A DNA stretch of 64,000 nucleotides from Perognathus longimembris pacificus. Taxonomy: Eukaryota; Chordata; Mammalia; Rodentia; Heteromyidae. A model generated the notes under the pieces. It did not search any database, was not told the DNA's origin, and saw only the letters and a list, made by a program, of their open reading frames with translations. This document shows, piece by piece, positions 11,185-23,034 of this stretch (position 1 is the stretch's first letter; each line of letters begins with the position of its first letter). The position numbers and the translations under genes were made by a program. The stretch is taken from assembly GCF_023159225.1 (NCBI RefSeq), contig NC_063172.1, positions 58,710,828-58,774,827 of the forward strand, given 5' to 3'.

Positions 11185-11415
11185 AGCGTGATTTAGGAAG
11201 TGGCTTTGTTACAAAAGCTACCTCTGGCAACTTGCGCCACAGTGCGCTGTAGCTCTTGCTCTCTGTCATGCTAAGTTACATCAAGAAATCTCAATAAATG
11301 CTGGCTCTATCTCCCCAGTCTTTGCAGCCTCCAGAATGTGAGCCAAATAAATATTGTTTATAAATGACCTAGTTTGTGCTATTCGGTAATAGTGAACAAC
11401 AACAGACCAAGATAT
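11185..11415 (+). mobile_element. MaLR-type LTR, 3' portion
   Basis: 'CCAGAATGTGAGCCAAATAA' then 'ATATTGTTTATAAATGACC' and a final 'ACAACAGACCAAGATA' follow the order of the MaLR LTR polyadenylation region and 3' end. The 5' part of the LTR is missing or replaced by the unrecognised sequence to the left. Confidence 0.65.
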
Positions 11416-11544
11416 ACCTACCTTCTGAAGTTTCAGTACTCTTGTTTTGAAGGTGAAAGCTGAGCCTTAGAAAGGGAGATCATACAGTTTGTGTAAGGCA
11501 GAATTCCAAGGAAGAGCTGAAAACTTCAGGATTAGTGCTAGCTT

Positions 11545-11632
11545 AATTGCCACCTCGATCGAGAGGGGCTATATTCATAAACTGCCTTGTTAAATGGCAA
11601 CTCCTTTATACAACTACTTAAAAATAATTTAA
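11545..11632 (+). mobile_element. Older L1 3' end
   Basis: 'ATATTCATAAACTGCCTTGT' and 'TATACAACTACTTAAAAA' recur at 42.9, 61.5 and 62.9 kb, each time at the end of an older L1 3' UTR. A SINE follows immediately in its A/T-rich tail. Confidence 0.6.
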
Positions 11633-11885
11633 GCTGGGCTCTGATGGTTCATGCCTGTCATCCTGCCTACTCAGAAGGCTGAGGTATGAGGATCATGGTT
11701 CAAAGCTCGCCTGAGCAGAAAAGTCTATGAGACTCTTATCTGCAAAAAATACTCAGAATAAACTAGAAGTAGCACTGTGGCTCAAATGGTAGAATGCTTG
11801 CAATGAACAAAGGAAGCCCTCAGGATAGCACCTAGGCCCTGAGTTAAAACTCCAAGCACAAGGACAAGCACAAAAATAAATAAAT
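11633..11885 (+). repeat. B1-Geo dimeric SINE
   Basis: B1 part from 'GCTGGGCTCTGATGGTTCAT'. The linker is altered ('CTGCAAAAAATACTCAGAA'). The Geo part ends 'CACAAGGACAAGCACAAAAA'. It sits directly on the tail of the older L1 3' end. Confidence 0.8.
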
Positions 11886-13367
11886 GAAGGTCTAACTAAA
11901 TACTTAACTAACCAAATAAATCATTAGAATGGATTTGCTTTTTTGGTTCCAATACTGATTTCATTTTTAAATAGGCCTGTATTCAATTCTTGGAAAACTT
12001 TGCCCAACTTCTTTTTTTTTGCAACAAGAGGGTTTCTACAACTCTATAAAGTATATCTTTTGATTATTTTCAATTTTACTAAAGAATGATTTTATTTTCA
12101 TATCCATAGGACTGGGGGATAATTTTCTTTGACTTTGAAGTTAAAAAGTTGTTTTCATTATGTATTTCAGAAATTTTTAAGTTTCCCCACATCTTCTGTG
12201 GACTTTATAACATTTAAATTGCAATGTTTTATTTTCATATTGTTTCAATTATAATTTTAGTCATCTATTTGATTGCTTGGTTTTCCATTGTGTTAGATAT
12301 TATATATTTGTGTTTGTCTGCACATGTGCATAGACTTAAGCACATACTTTGCATATGAACATTTATCTGTAATTTAAAATTATATATTTCATTAATTTCC
12401 ATGTTTCTTGATCACATATTTTATCAATGCTTCTTGTTACATTTCAATCGATCCTATGATACTATTCTCCCTTACATAGTTGTCATTATTGCTTATGTCT
12501 AACATGATTTTATAATTTTGGTCCAATTTTTCTTGGAATGAGTAAAGACTTAGCTCTTATATTTGTTTTCCTGTTGGGCATTTTGGTGCTGAGTTTTGAG
12601 GCTCAGTATATTCTTGCACCTCTGATGTCACTTTTGGTCATATTTAACTAAGGTTAGGTTAGTTAGAGTTTCCCTCTGTTTTGTACCTGCTTTTACATTC
12701 TTTATAAAAGGGTTAGTTTTAAAATAAGTCGTTAGTATTCGATTATAAGCAAGGAGAAAATGTTTCCTTCTACCTTCTTTGATGCTTCAGTGATGATTCT
12801 ATAAATTAGAATGACAAAGCAACAGATTAAAACAAGAAAAAGAAACAAGTGCATGCAGATATGCAGAATGAATATGCTCAAAAGTTCCAAAATGATTATA
12901 CTAAAGAGAGAAGTTGGAACCTGGACCTGTATAACATAGTCATGAAAGTTGAATACAGTTCGAGAGAAGTAATAAGACAAAGGAAGAATATGTTAAGTTT
13001 CTAGGATGGCTGATTTGTGCAATGGTAAATAGATGGGGGAAATTAGAATGAAGAGGGCCAGGGTGTAGGCTTCCCTGTGTTGATTCCTTGGTGCTATTGC
13101 CAGGCTGCTAAATGGCTAGAGTCAACTCTCAGGACCAAATTCTATGTTTCACCATGGAGTGAAGGAGGTGAATGTCTTTCAAAATTTATATTCTGTTTTA
13201 GGCAAATGGAGAGCAGAAACCTTTTCCAATATCCACTTATATTAGCCCCAAATAATCCTTAGACCACCATGATATGTTTGGGAGTGACAACCCTTCAACC
13301 CTGCAACCCTTCAAGTTCTCTGTCCTCAGGACCTGTGAAATAGGATGTTCAATTAAAAACTGCCTTT
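11886..13367. other. AT-rich non-repetitive DNA
   Basis: About 1.5 kb with no recognised repeat or exon. A minus-strand 82-codon frame (12,732-12,980) encodes a hydrophobic, I/L/F-rich peptide, which is what AT-rich DNA gives by chance. Confidence 0.45.
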
Positions 13368-13647
13368 GAGCTGGGCACTGGTGACTCATGACTATAATCC
13401 CAGCTACTCAAGAGGCTGAGATCTGAGGGTCACAGTTTGAAGCCAGCCCAGGCAGAAAAGTCTGAGATTTTTATTTCCAATAAACAACTTAGAAAAAGGC
13501 AGAAGTGGGGCTGCACCTCAAGTGTTAGACTGCTAGCCTTGAGCACAAAGAGGTTTAGGGACAGAACCCAAGGCCCTGAGTTCCAGCCCCAGAACTGGCA
13601 ACAAAACAAAACAAAACAAAACAAACAACAACAAAAACCCTGCCTTT
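13360..13647 (+). repeat. B1-Geo dimeric SINE with 8-bp target duplication
   Basis: The element lies at 13,368-13,639, from 'AGCTGGGCACTGGTGACTCA' to 'CCCCAGAACTGGC' plus an (AAAAC)n tail. 'CTGCCTTT' occurs at 13,360-13,367 and 13,640-13,647. The 106- and 107-codon frames on opposite strands here are readings of the SINE. Confidence 0.85.
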
Positions 13648-14134
13648 CTTGGTATAGTAAAGAACCATTTCCTTCACATGTACTTTTCCTGGGCAGGTAT
13701 GTTTTGTTATTTCTTCTTGTCACAAAATGCTTTATTCTTCTTTCCCTATACAAATGAGTCTGGAGTCATTTTTCTTTTCTGCAATGCCTTCCTAAGAATG
13801 ACACTCTACTCTTTGCACAGAGGCCCACGTTTCCCAGTTCTCACCTCGTTTTGTAGTATTTCCCTCGTCAGGGTAGGACTTCCTCTTTTATGGTTGACTT
13901 CAATCTGCTCTGTGTAGACTCCGCCAAATTTCTGCTCTTCGATCCCCCTTGCCTCAGATCTGATATTCTTGAACATCTATGTCCCCAGATGCATGTAATG
14001 TGGCATTTGTAATATTGTGTCCATTTCATTCATTTAGCACAGATTTATAGCTCTGTGTTGTTTAAACTTTGAGTGGAATTATTTAGAATTTGAGACTTAC
14101 TGTGTACATCTGTCAAATTTTGGATTAATGGACA

Positions 14135-14215
14135 TAGTCTAAGTAGTAGAGTGTCTATCTAGCAAGAGCAAAGCCTGGAATTCAAATATTAATATTGAAA
14201 ATAAAAATCTGAGGT
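14135..14215 (+). repeat. ID-like SINE remnant
   Basis: 'TAGTAGAGTGTCTATCTAGC' and 'AAGCCTGGAATTCAAAT' echo the A- to B-box interval of an ID monomer, followed by an AAATAAAAA tail. Strongly decayed. Confidence 0.4.
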
Positions 14216-14950
14216 ACTAAAAATATACATGAAAACATATGCCATTGCCAATGCCATGGCCTCTTTGTATTTCTAGTAGTTTTGACACAGTGAATGCTAT
14301 GGTGTTTGATACATAAGGATTACGACTACCATCTTTTTTTTTGGAGTGATCATTTTTGACACTTTGTAATGCCTTTCATGGTCACATTAACATGTATGGA
14401 CTTGCATTTCACTCATGTGATGTTTCTATAGCCATTTTTTGATGTCTTAGAATCTGTTTTCTGTTGACCACTATGACAACTTCGCATTTCCTGCTCCTGT
14501 TATACTTGTCTTCTGAGCAACATTGAACTATATTTTGCTTCTGATTCAGATAAGAAATTATTTAATTTTGAATTAATTCAATGCTTGTATATTTAACATA
14601 GTTACTTGGACCTTTGCAAATATATACTACTCAGACTTAAACATGAAATTCTGTCATTTGCAAACTACAAACACAACTGGAAGGCTTTATGATGCAAAAG
14701 ATCTTAGGCAACAAAAGAAAAGTCCTTTATATTCTCACTTTTAGATAGAAGCTAAAAGTGATTTTCTAGATGCAGAGAATACAATTGTGATGTCTGGATC
14801 CTTAGATATGGAAATGGAGGTGGAAAGGGAGAAAAAGCATGATTAATGGACACAGAGGTGCATCTGAATTGGAGGAATAGCTCCTAATATTCTGTAGTAC
14901 TGTGGAATAACTCACTGATAACAATTAATAGTATATTTCCAACAGATAAC

Positions 14951-15182
14951 AAAGGCAGGGCTGGGAATGTGGCCTAGTGGCAAAGTGCTTGCCTTGTACA
15001 CATGAAGCCCTGGGTTCGATTCCTCAGCACCACATATATATAGAAAAAAAAACAGAAGGGCCGCTGTGGCTCAAGTTGGCAGAGTGCTAGCATTGAGCAA
15101 AAAGAAGCCAGGGACAGTGCTCAGGCCCTGAGTTCAAGCCCCAGGACTGGCAAAACAACAACAACAACAAAAACCAAAGGCA
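14951..15182 (+). repeat. IDL-Geo dimeric SINE with target duplication
   Basis: The element spans about 14,958-15,175. The left ID-like monomer carries 'GGCCTAGTGGCAAAGTGCTT' (A-box area) and 'GGGTTCGATTCCTCAGCACC' (B box), both part of an internal Pol III promoter. The right Geo monomer runs 'GCTGTGGCTCAAGTTGGCAG' to 'CCAGGACTGGC', with an (ACA)n tail. 'AAAGGCA' flanks it at 14,951-14,957 and 15,176-15,182. IDL-Geo is known from Geomyoidea rodents. Confidence 0.9.
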
Positions 15183-15674
15183 AATTTCAATGTTCACAAG
15201 ACAAAGAAATGATGAATATTTGGAGTGGCTCATGTGCATTTACCTTGATGTGACCATTACATGTATTGAAATGTCACATTGGACCTCACAATTACATTTA
15301 TTATGCATCTATTAAGAATTGAAAACATACTAAGACCATGTGACCTGTCCCATAATACTGCTTTCCAATCTCCCTTCATTTTCTTTTTCACTAGCTTATA
15401 ACATTGACTATTTCACTAGACCTTAAGAGAACTAAAACCATTTGGGAATTAGGAAATGCTTATTTGGAAAGACTGCCCCCTAAGTCCTCATTTGATAACC
15501 TCCTTTTAACCCTTATGATCCCTGACTGGATGTCTCTTTCTTGACTGTCTCTAAAAATACCTGCAATTCATAATGCTATGTAACATGATTTATTTCCTCC
15601 AGAAAAGTAGGCACTTGTCTCTTGTTCACACAACATGCAGAGTCAGCCATCAAAACCACAGAATTCCTGATGAG

Positions 15675-16010
15675 TCAGCTTTTAGTTATTATAACAAATA
15701 ACCTATGCTAGAATAAATTAGCAAAAAGGAAGGTTTTATTTCAGATTAAAGTTTTTTTTAAGATGTTAGTTGCTCTGGTCCATAGCCTTACAATACACCG
15801 TGGTGGAAACACATGATAGAGTCACTGTTAATATTATGACAGCCAAAAATGAAGAGGTGAAAGGGCTAGGGACCCACAATCCCCTTCAGAGGCACACTAC
15901 TAATGACCTAAAAGTTTTCAGTAGTCTTCAACTCAAAGATGGAGTTGAAGCCTTTAATACATGGGCCTTTATGGGACATTCAAGATCCAAATTTACAGTA
16001 GGGGACCTGG
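15675..16010 (-). mobile_element. MaLR-type LTR, antisense
   Basis: 'TTATTATAACAAATAACCTA' near the left end and 'TACATGGGCCTTTATGGGAC' plus 'ATTCAAGATCCAAATTTACA' near the right end are the antisense of MaLR LTR 3' and 5' regions. The 93-codon plus-strand frame at 15,770-16,051 is a reading of the LTR. Confidence 0.6.
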
Positions 16011-17224
16011 TCTGCAATCACCAAAATACCAACATCAAGTTACTTGTGTGACATCTAGTTTCCTCCACATTTCTGTACAAACCTTTCCCATCTCAGCTTC
16101 TAAACTAACTATCTGAAATTTGGGTTACGACCTAGAAATATGACCTCAGTATAAATTTTGATCTTCCGTATCAATCTCAATTGTGCTTTCCTTTCTGATC
16201 AAAATGACCTTCCCGGTCTTTCCTTCTATACAAATTCTGTTAATTCTTTCACAATTCATTCACTGTTCTGCTAATCCAGAAAGTTGACCTTTTGGCCCCT
16301 ACTAGCTAAACTAAGGAATATTATCTGAGCTTCTTAGTCCTGGTAAGCATGCCAACAATTGTTTGACTCAGGAGCTATTTCATTACATTTATGCTCCCTC
16401 TTAGAAAATTAATGCTGTGTGATAGAGAATGGATCTTAGGTTAAAATGTTTTGGTTCTAGGTTAGCATGATGTCAAAAGCATTATAAAAAGCTCATTTAA
16501 TGAAACCCATAATTTATAATCATAATAAGCTATTAAGTTGCTAGTTGTTTTAATTTGTTTCTAGTTGATAAATAGAAATTATGGTTAGTCATTACCAAAT
16601 CTGAAAATATAATAATGCTTTTCATTTGGAAACAGGGTATATGCTGTTGTGTAGACTTAACATTTCAATTGCATCCAGACTTATATTTGGCTTTTTATAT
16701 TTTGCATTGAAAATTATCTTTGGGAGTTGTTACTAAATGACAGGCTAAAGAATACTTCCTCAGGATGTTCCTTACAAACAGTTCTTTTCTAATATGACAT
16801 GGAAAGTGTGAATAATTCTTGTTCTAGAGAAATATGTAGCATAATTCTTATTCTAGACAGACAAAAAGTCTAATAGCTTGGCTTAGTGTATTTCATTTTT
16901 AACTTCTTCAAAAGGATAAAAATATCTCTAGTGCTACAGAAAAGAAGTTTAGTAAGATGAGGACTTAAAAATATGGAAGAAATCAGCTCAAAAAGATTTT
17001 CAAACCTCCTTTCATTATCTTTCTCTCTAATTAGTATATTAAAATTTATATGAGATTTTAAAACATTTAGAAGAAAATTTCTCAAATTTGTAGATGCCTC
17101 ATGATGTCCTCCTAAAGGTTATAATTGCTCATTACTTCTATTTCTGGTCAAATGTTTTGGGAATCTTATTTATGTTTGGAGATTGCTGCATATTAGAATG
17201 ATAACATAGAAAGCAGTTATAATT
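16011..17224. other. AT-rich non-repetitive DNA
   Basis: No exon or repeat recognised. It contains 'TTCTAGA'-centred near-repeats at 16,820-16,856 and a 71-codon minus-strand frame without motif. Confidence 0.45.
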
Positions 17225-17599
17225 GGCCCAGATATATAGTTATACAATGCTAGAGAATAATGACTCCCAAATAGCCTTGCACCTGGAACCTGTGGTTTGG
17301 AGAAAGGTGTTGCAAATATAATGAAATTAAGAATAGGTTGCAGAAAGATGATCCTAAATTGCATGGCTGGAGTAGTCAATTTCTTAGGAGAAGGAAGAGG
17401 AGGGTCAACCTAATGAAGAAAGCAGAAGATAGAGAGGTACAAAGAAGCGCTCAGGAACCAAAGGATGTAAGCAACTTCCAGAAGCTGAGAAAAACCAAGA
17501 AGGAGACTGTGGGTTTCTTGATTTCTTCCAGAAAATGAAACGCCACCCTGTTGGTACCCTGGTAGTAGGATTTCTGAATTCTGGAACTGTAGAATAACA
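17225..17599 (+). repeat. Ancient mammalian repeat, left part (interrupted)
   Basis: Contains, in order, 'GAGAATAATGACTCCCAAAT', 'CACCTGGAACCTGTGG', 'ATAATGAAATTAAGAATAGG', 'AACTTCCAGAAGCTGAGA' and 'TCTGGAACTGTAGAATAA'. This order matches a common old mammalian interspersed repeat whose 3' end reads like 'GGAAACTAATAC'. I do not assign a family name. Its missing 3' end reappears at 17,918-17,985. Confidence 0.55.
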
Positions 17600-17917
17600 T
17601 ACTCCTGGTCTCCTCCTCTGTGAAATCCACATCAATTGATTCACATAATTGCAAATTGAAAATGTTTTTTAAAAAGGAAATTGTACCACACATCTACAGA
17701 TCTGTTCTTTATCACTAAATAATATAGCATAATAACTACTTACATAGCATGCATACTCCTTATAAGGAGTCTGAACATGAGTTAAAGTATATGGGATAGA
17801 GTTTTCCAAGTTATGCACACATCCTGTCCTACTTCTCTAAGAGACTTGGATATCTGCAGATGCTCAACACCTGTGAGGGGGTAACCACTGCACTGTGGAT
17901 ATGGAGGAATGACTGGA
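17600..17917 (+). mobile_element. Tigger-like non-autonomous DNA transposon, nested
   Basis: Internal landmarks 'TAATATAGCATAATAACTAC', 'TTACATAGCATGCATACTCC', 'GAGTTAAAGTATATGGGATA' and 'AGAGACTTGGATATCTGCAG' follow the order of a common TcMar-Tigger-type MITE. A TA lies at its left edge (17,600-17,601). It carries no transposase. It splits the ancient repeat on either side, so it is the younger of the two. Confidence 0.55.
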
Positions 17918-17985
17918 TCTGTTTTGAATTAAGCCATTAAGTTTGAAGTAATTAGTTAGACCAGCAATTGGAAACTACTACATCA
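17918..17985 (+). repeat. Ancient mammalian repeat, right part
   Basis: 'TTAAGCCATTAAGTTTGAAG' then 'GCAATTGGAAACTACTAC' is the 3' end expected for the repeat that breaks off at 17,599. It resumes in the correct order and orientation. Confidence 0.55.
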
Positions 17986-17990
17986 ATTCA

Positions 17991-18759
17991 ATTTAGTTTA
18001 TTTTCTAAAAACTGTCAAAGAAGATGGCAAACTCCTGGTTTGGGATAATAAGAAGCATCTTTGTATAGGCAGCCTAGTATATGAACACACTGGCTGAGAA
18101 CAGTCACAGAAAAAAATGAACAAATGTCTCCATCTGATACTAGGTTGGATCTTTGTGTCAAATCCAAAGGACACAAACTTTTAGGAGACCATTGTATTCC
18201 TCACAAGGCTTCCATATTGGATTTCCATGAGAGACACCCACACATCCCTGGTCCTTGCCATTGAGTCCCTAAGGTAATTAACAATGTTTATAGGTTCTTT
18301 CTCTTCCCTTATATCATCTCCAATCTTACCCTCCTTTGAGTAAATTATGTTTATGTGCTGAAGTAGGGGAGAGAATATCTGAGTTGTCAGAAAAGTAATT
18401 TCTTAAAAGAAATCTTCCCTAAGTTCTTCATTCTTAGCCTAATGATACATTGCAAAGGAAGTTATACAAGACCTCAAATTTAAGGTTGATAAGTTTCAAA
18501 CACAATGTACTTTATTCCTTATAACTAGTCATCTTTTAGGGCAACTGAGAGCATACCTGGCATCTCACTAGAAACTTGAAGTGACCAAGACTGAGGATCA
18601 ACACCTGAATAAGTCCTGTCTTTAAAGAATTTTCCAAGAGTGAAACAAGGTTTATTCTTTCAGTGTCTATAACTAAAATTTGAAGAAGGGAATAAGAAAG
18701 ACATTTTCTAGGGAGGTGGGAAGGCATGCTAGTCCAAAATATTTTCAGTGGTCTGTCTA
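17991..18759. other. Non-repetitive DNA
   Basis: Nothing recognised. The minus-strand 63-codon frame at 18,536-18,727 is without motif. Confidence 0.4.
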
Positions 18760-18950
18760 TGTACCCCTCCCCCCAAAGAAAAGCTTATGTAGTGAAACCC
18801 ACTCCTCTGTGAAGTAGTATCAAGAAGTGAGAGCACTAGCAGGTGATCAGGTCCAGGTCCTTAGCATTCTGTACCTATGCATGGGATTAAAGTCCTTATC
18901 AAAGAGAGCCAAGGGAGCAAATTTGCTCCATCCACTATAGGAGGAAAGTG
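18760..18950 (+). mobile_element. Old MaLR-type LTR fragment
   Basis: 'CCCCAAAGAAAAGCTTATGT', 'GTGAAGTAGTATCAAGAAGT', 'CATGGGATTAAAGTCCTTAT' and 'CAAAGAGAGCCAAGGGAGCA' parallel successive blocks of a MaLR LTR 5' half. The 3' half is not seen. Confidence 0.5.
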
Positions 18951-20904
18951 CCATTTATATAAAGAAAAATAACAATGAAAACAACAAAAGAGTCTCGTGA
19001 GATATTGACTCTACCAGTTCTGTGATCTACAGCAGTGAATCATTCAATGCTGCTATAATGTTAAAATGTGGATTCCAAGGGTGCTTCTTTAAGGAGCATG
19101 TTCAGTAGAGCTGGAGTAGGTCAAAGATAGCGCTCAGATAATTCTCAGGGAGGTAAGTGTCTTGGAGGCCAGTCAGGAAAATCCTAGCTAGAACCTAGAT
19201 GACAGTGGCCTGAAACGAAGCTGATATTGGAAAACTGCTTGGGTTTGCATGGTAAAGGACTTTGAATTCCTGATGAAGGAAATTTCCACTGGGAATCAAT
19301 GCAGATTTTAAGAAGGAAAGTTGAGGTCAGAATTAGATATCTAACCTTGGTAGCGGTGGAAATGAAATTTTGCAGAACCTAAAAATAAAGCACACAAATG
19401 CAGACATTCTGCAGTGGGATAAAGTGTGCAACTGGCAATGCCCGGAAGAGTGGCCTCCAGAAGAGACAGGGTATGGTGCAGGGGGATCCCAGACTGCATG
19501 TCCAGAGGTCAACAGCTGCACCTCCTTCTCCAGGAACACATCCTCAGAAGCCCATACTTGCCTTGATTTAAGCTACATCTCCACTTTCTTCACTTTTCAA
19601 GTTATGTAACCTGGCTTATTTCAGTAGATCTCTGTAACTACTTTCAAGATTCTTTTATCACTTGAATATATTAACTAAGCTACTTACTATCTGACTTAAT
19701 TCTGCATGGCTTTCACATTTTAATCTGCCTATAATTCTGAACAAATGGTTTCTTTCAATTCAAGCCCCAATTCTCCTTTGATGATTGCTTGGGTCTATGG
19801 GCTATCATTTTAAATAATAATCATTTTTGTAAATGTGTTGATATGTTCTTAAGGAATAGATACAAATATGCAGTAGTTAATCCTATTATATTGGTGAAGC
19901 TATTGAGGAGGAGAAGTAGAACAGCTCAACTCTCACTCTGGGGAGCTCCTTCAGCATAGTCCTTAGCATTTATCCCAATATTTCATTCCTGTAAACTTTG
20001 GAAATAGACAAACCTGTCATTCTGAATGCAAAATGCATTACCAATTTTAAGGCCATTTTCCATCTTTTAGATTCTTGATAAAAAAATAACAAATGTTATT
20101 ACATTCTATTATATCCAGATCAGAAGAGAATTTATATTTATGGGTTGACTTCATGCTTAGTGGATCTGAAGCTGCAATATGAAGTAATAAATTAAGGAGG
20201 AATTATACTTCATTTAAACAAAAGTAATCATGTTTCTGCTAGAAAGAAAAATGCGTAGGAACATTTTTCCCTGAAGGATTTTATATTTTATAATAGAAGT
20301 CTGGTTATTTGTTCTAAACCCAATAAAGTGATACAATTCATATAGCACATTTTGTTCACTCAGTGAGCTTTTCTGGACATGGTAACTTGTTTCTGTTTTG
20401 TTATTCAGTATTTACCACCCTAAGAAGTATTTATGTTAGTCTGTACAAATATTTATTTCTTTATCTTGTATAGTGTTTAACTTTTGTTGCAGTGGAATGA
20501 ACCAATTTTTGCTGCATTACTTATTTAAATTCACCTTTGCCTAGAAGTGTCTGGTGAATTATTTAGATGCCAACTTTGTATATGGACATGAAGATCTTTC
20601 AGGTGACCCTGGGACAACATACTATATTATGGAGAACAGATGCACTTTTAAGAGTTGTTAAGATAGCAAAGAATGTTAACAAATTGACAGAGTTTTCCCC
20701 TTGTTAAAAAAGCGAACTAGTTTTTCCTAAGATGTTCATAATCCTTGGATCGGTGCAGATGTTAATGTACTGATTTATGATTATCACAAGTCTACAAATT
20801 ATATGATTACTTAATCATAGGTCCTTCAACACAGCAAATAACACACACGGAACAATTTGCTGTTTACAAAATTATTTCTGATCTTGAAATTATTTTTATG
20901 TCCA
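18951..20904. other. Non-repetitive DNA
   Basis: About 2 kb with no recognised gene or repeat. Overlapping frames on both strands at 19,333-19,609 lie in a slightly GC-richer patch but show no domain or splice sites I trust. Confidence 0.45.
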
Positions 20905-21030
20905 CCCTTTCTTCTCATTTGAGATATTTGAGGCCCAGAAAGACACTAATAGATGTGCTTACGGTCCCACAGCTCATAAATGGTAGATTCAAACTGATAG
21001 TGGGAACCTCCCATGTCTGTGATCTTTTCA
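20905..21030 (-). repeat. MIR SINE, antisense
   Basis: 'GAGATATTTGAGGCCCAGAA' followed by 'CGGTCCCACAGCTCATAAAT' and 'GATTCAAACTGATAG' is the antisense MIR core: the usual 'GAGGAAACTGAGGC', 'GGTCACACAGC', 'GATTCGAACC' order. Confidence 0.75.
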
Positions 21031-21284
21031 AAGTCCTTGTTGATACAAATGCTCCTTCACTATTAAACCAACCAAACCATTGTCTTCAAGAGAATATTTC
21101 ATAATGTGCAAGTCTCTAGCCAACTGCTACAAATAGAGTCAAAGACAGGCAATGAATCTGATGCAAAACGATGTGATAAAGCATGGAAATCCTTAAAAAG
21201 AAAACAAACTGTTTCTCCATGTGCAACTTCCATAAACTTTGAAAAACCTCCTATTGCTATCACTCTTTTTAACCAATCACTCCT

Positions 21285-21475
21285 GCACATTTGTGTCTCA
21301 CCCCTGGAATACCAGCTACTGAGGAGGCTGAGATCTGAAGATCACTCTTTCAAGCCCATAACCAGACGTGGAGTTGCTGCTCAAGTGGTGGAGCTCAATT
21401 CAAGAAAGAGCCAATTGAGAGAGCGAGGTCCTAAGTTCAACCCCAGTTATCAGCACAAAGGATTAATTTATTAAA
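21285..21475 (+). repeat. B1-Geo dimeric SINE, degraded
   Basis: The B1 piece 'ACCAGCTACTGAGGAGGCTG' is joined to a Geo piece 'GCTGCTCAAGTGGTGGAG' and 'AGTTCAACCCCAGTTATCAG'. The linker is lost. The 122-codon plus-strand frame at 21,106-21,474 runs into this SINE, so its C-terminal part at least is repeat-derived. Confidence 0.75.
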
Positions 21476-23034
21476 ATTTTTTCTAATCCATTGTTTACAA
21501 AGTCAGAGTGTGTGATCACTGATAAAGATTGCTTTTACTCATTTTTTTCTCTTCTGTAAGACTTCCTATTTTCAGAACAATGATAGGATTTTCCCAATTC
21601 ATACAAAATAAGAAATATTCAAAGGCGAATTCTCTAGAATTAAGTTACAGTTGGCTGAACGAACTTGTTCTGCATGTAAAAGCTTTAAATTCTGAGCTAT
21701 CCTTGGGTGAACAGGAATTGAAAGAAACTTAAATGAATATCTCTAGGTTAAAAGAATTTCATTGTTGCTGTCAGGAAGAGTTAGTTTGCCATATGTTTGA
21801 TCCAATCGTATCTCTTTTCATTTATTGTCTATCAGTTAGCCAGTGTCATTTTTCAAGGAGTAAGTGCGAATTAGCAATAGATCCTCCACCTGTCTGACTA
21901 CTAATCTGTCAGATCTTATTTCATCATTTGGTCAGGTTTTAGAGATCAGTTCACCTTTCTTATGCATTTGGAACCCTTGCTGATGGCTCTCACATTTTCT
22001 TGTAGAAAATGGCCAAGATGATAGCAATGCACCAGAATATAACTTTATATGCACAGTTAATTTTTGATAGCCCTTTTTTATTTGTGGCTCATTCCTGGAA
22101 TTGTTACTAGTGAGTTACAGAATGCAGTTCCATGCCTTATTAATACATGGCAGAGACATAATTTTTCCTAACTGAAAAGTCCCATTTGACCAGTAGGTCA
22201 GAGAATAGCAATTACAGCACAATTTCAGGTCACAATGATGATAGAAAATCATTAGCAGTGACATTTGGTTCAAAGCTCTGTACTATCTGGAATATCCAGC
22301 CACCCATCCATTCATTTCCTTCAGGCAAAAATTGAAAAGGGGAACCAAAGAGATTTATTTGTTTTTTAAATTGTCTTGTTTATATCTGAGTCTGAGGCTA
22401 ACTGCTTTGGGAAAGTGTTCCCAGGCTTCTAAGGTACAGAGCTGAATGACTGTAAATCCTAGAAAATTAAGTAAGATTTGATGTGTTGATTTACCTTAAT
22501 GTCTTCCTCTAATGTACAGCCATTAATCATCTTGGAGGGAAGCTGTCCATAGTATTTGACAGGAACTACTTGCTTCTGCCAGTTCATCCCTCGCAGCAAT
22601 TGCCAGATCACGGAATGGCTACCTTGAACTGGAATTTCAGTTGCTGAATAGGGTGCACTCAGGAGAAATTATTTTCAGCCACGAATATACAATTCAATCT
22701 AAACTTAGAAGGATTTAAACTCCAAGTAAGGGGAAAACACCCACTCAACTTTCTCTAGAAGAAAATGAGTATAATCCAACTGAATGCAAATTTTGGAAGA
22801 GCTGCCGATAGCAGTACTTAGAGAAAACTGTAAGAACTCAGTCTTTCCATGAGAACATCAGGCAAAGTAACTGCTCTCACAGGTTTTATGATAACATGGA
22901 AAAAGTCAGAGACAGAAACTGGATTGTTCTGGCACCAGTGTCCTTATCAGTAAGGGAAGCATTGTTCAGAATAGATGAATGTTTATGTCTCATTTGCTAT
23001 AATTGACCTACAAAGTAACCAAGACAGGACAAGG
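21476..23034. other. Non-repetitive DNA
   Basis: No repeat or exon recognised in 1.5 kb. Sequence complexity is ordinary, so an intron or a conserved non-coding element cannot be excluded by eye. Confidence 0.45.

Noticed and set aside
13430..13757. 106- and 107-codon frames on opposite strands
   Set aside because: They overlap a B1-Geo SINE with a target duplication; coding on both strands at once is implausible.
14958..15030. tRNA-like sequence with A and B boxes
   Set aside because: It is the ID-like left monomer of a SINE followed by a Geo monomer and tail, not a folding tRNA gene. The other IDL monomers are the same.
15770..16051. 93-codon plus-strand frame
   Set aside because: Lies inside an antisense MaLR LTR and has no domain.
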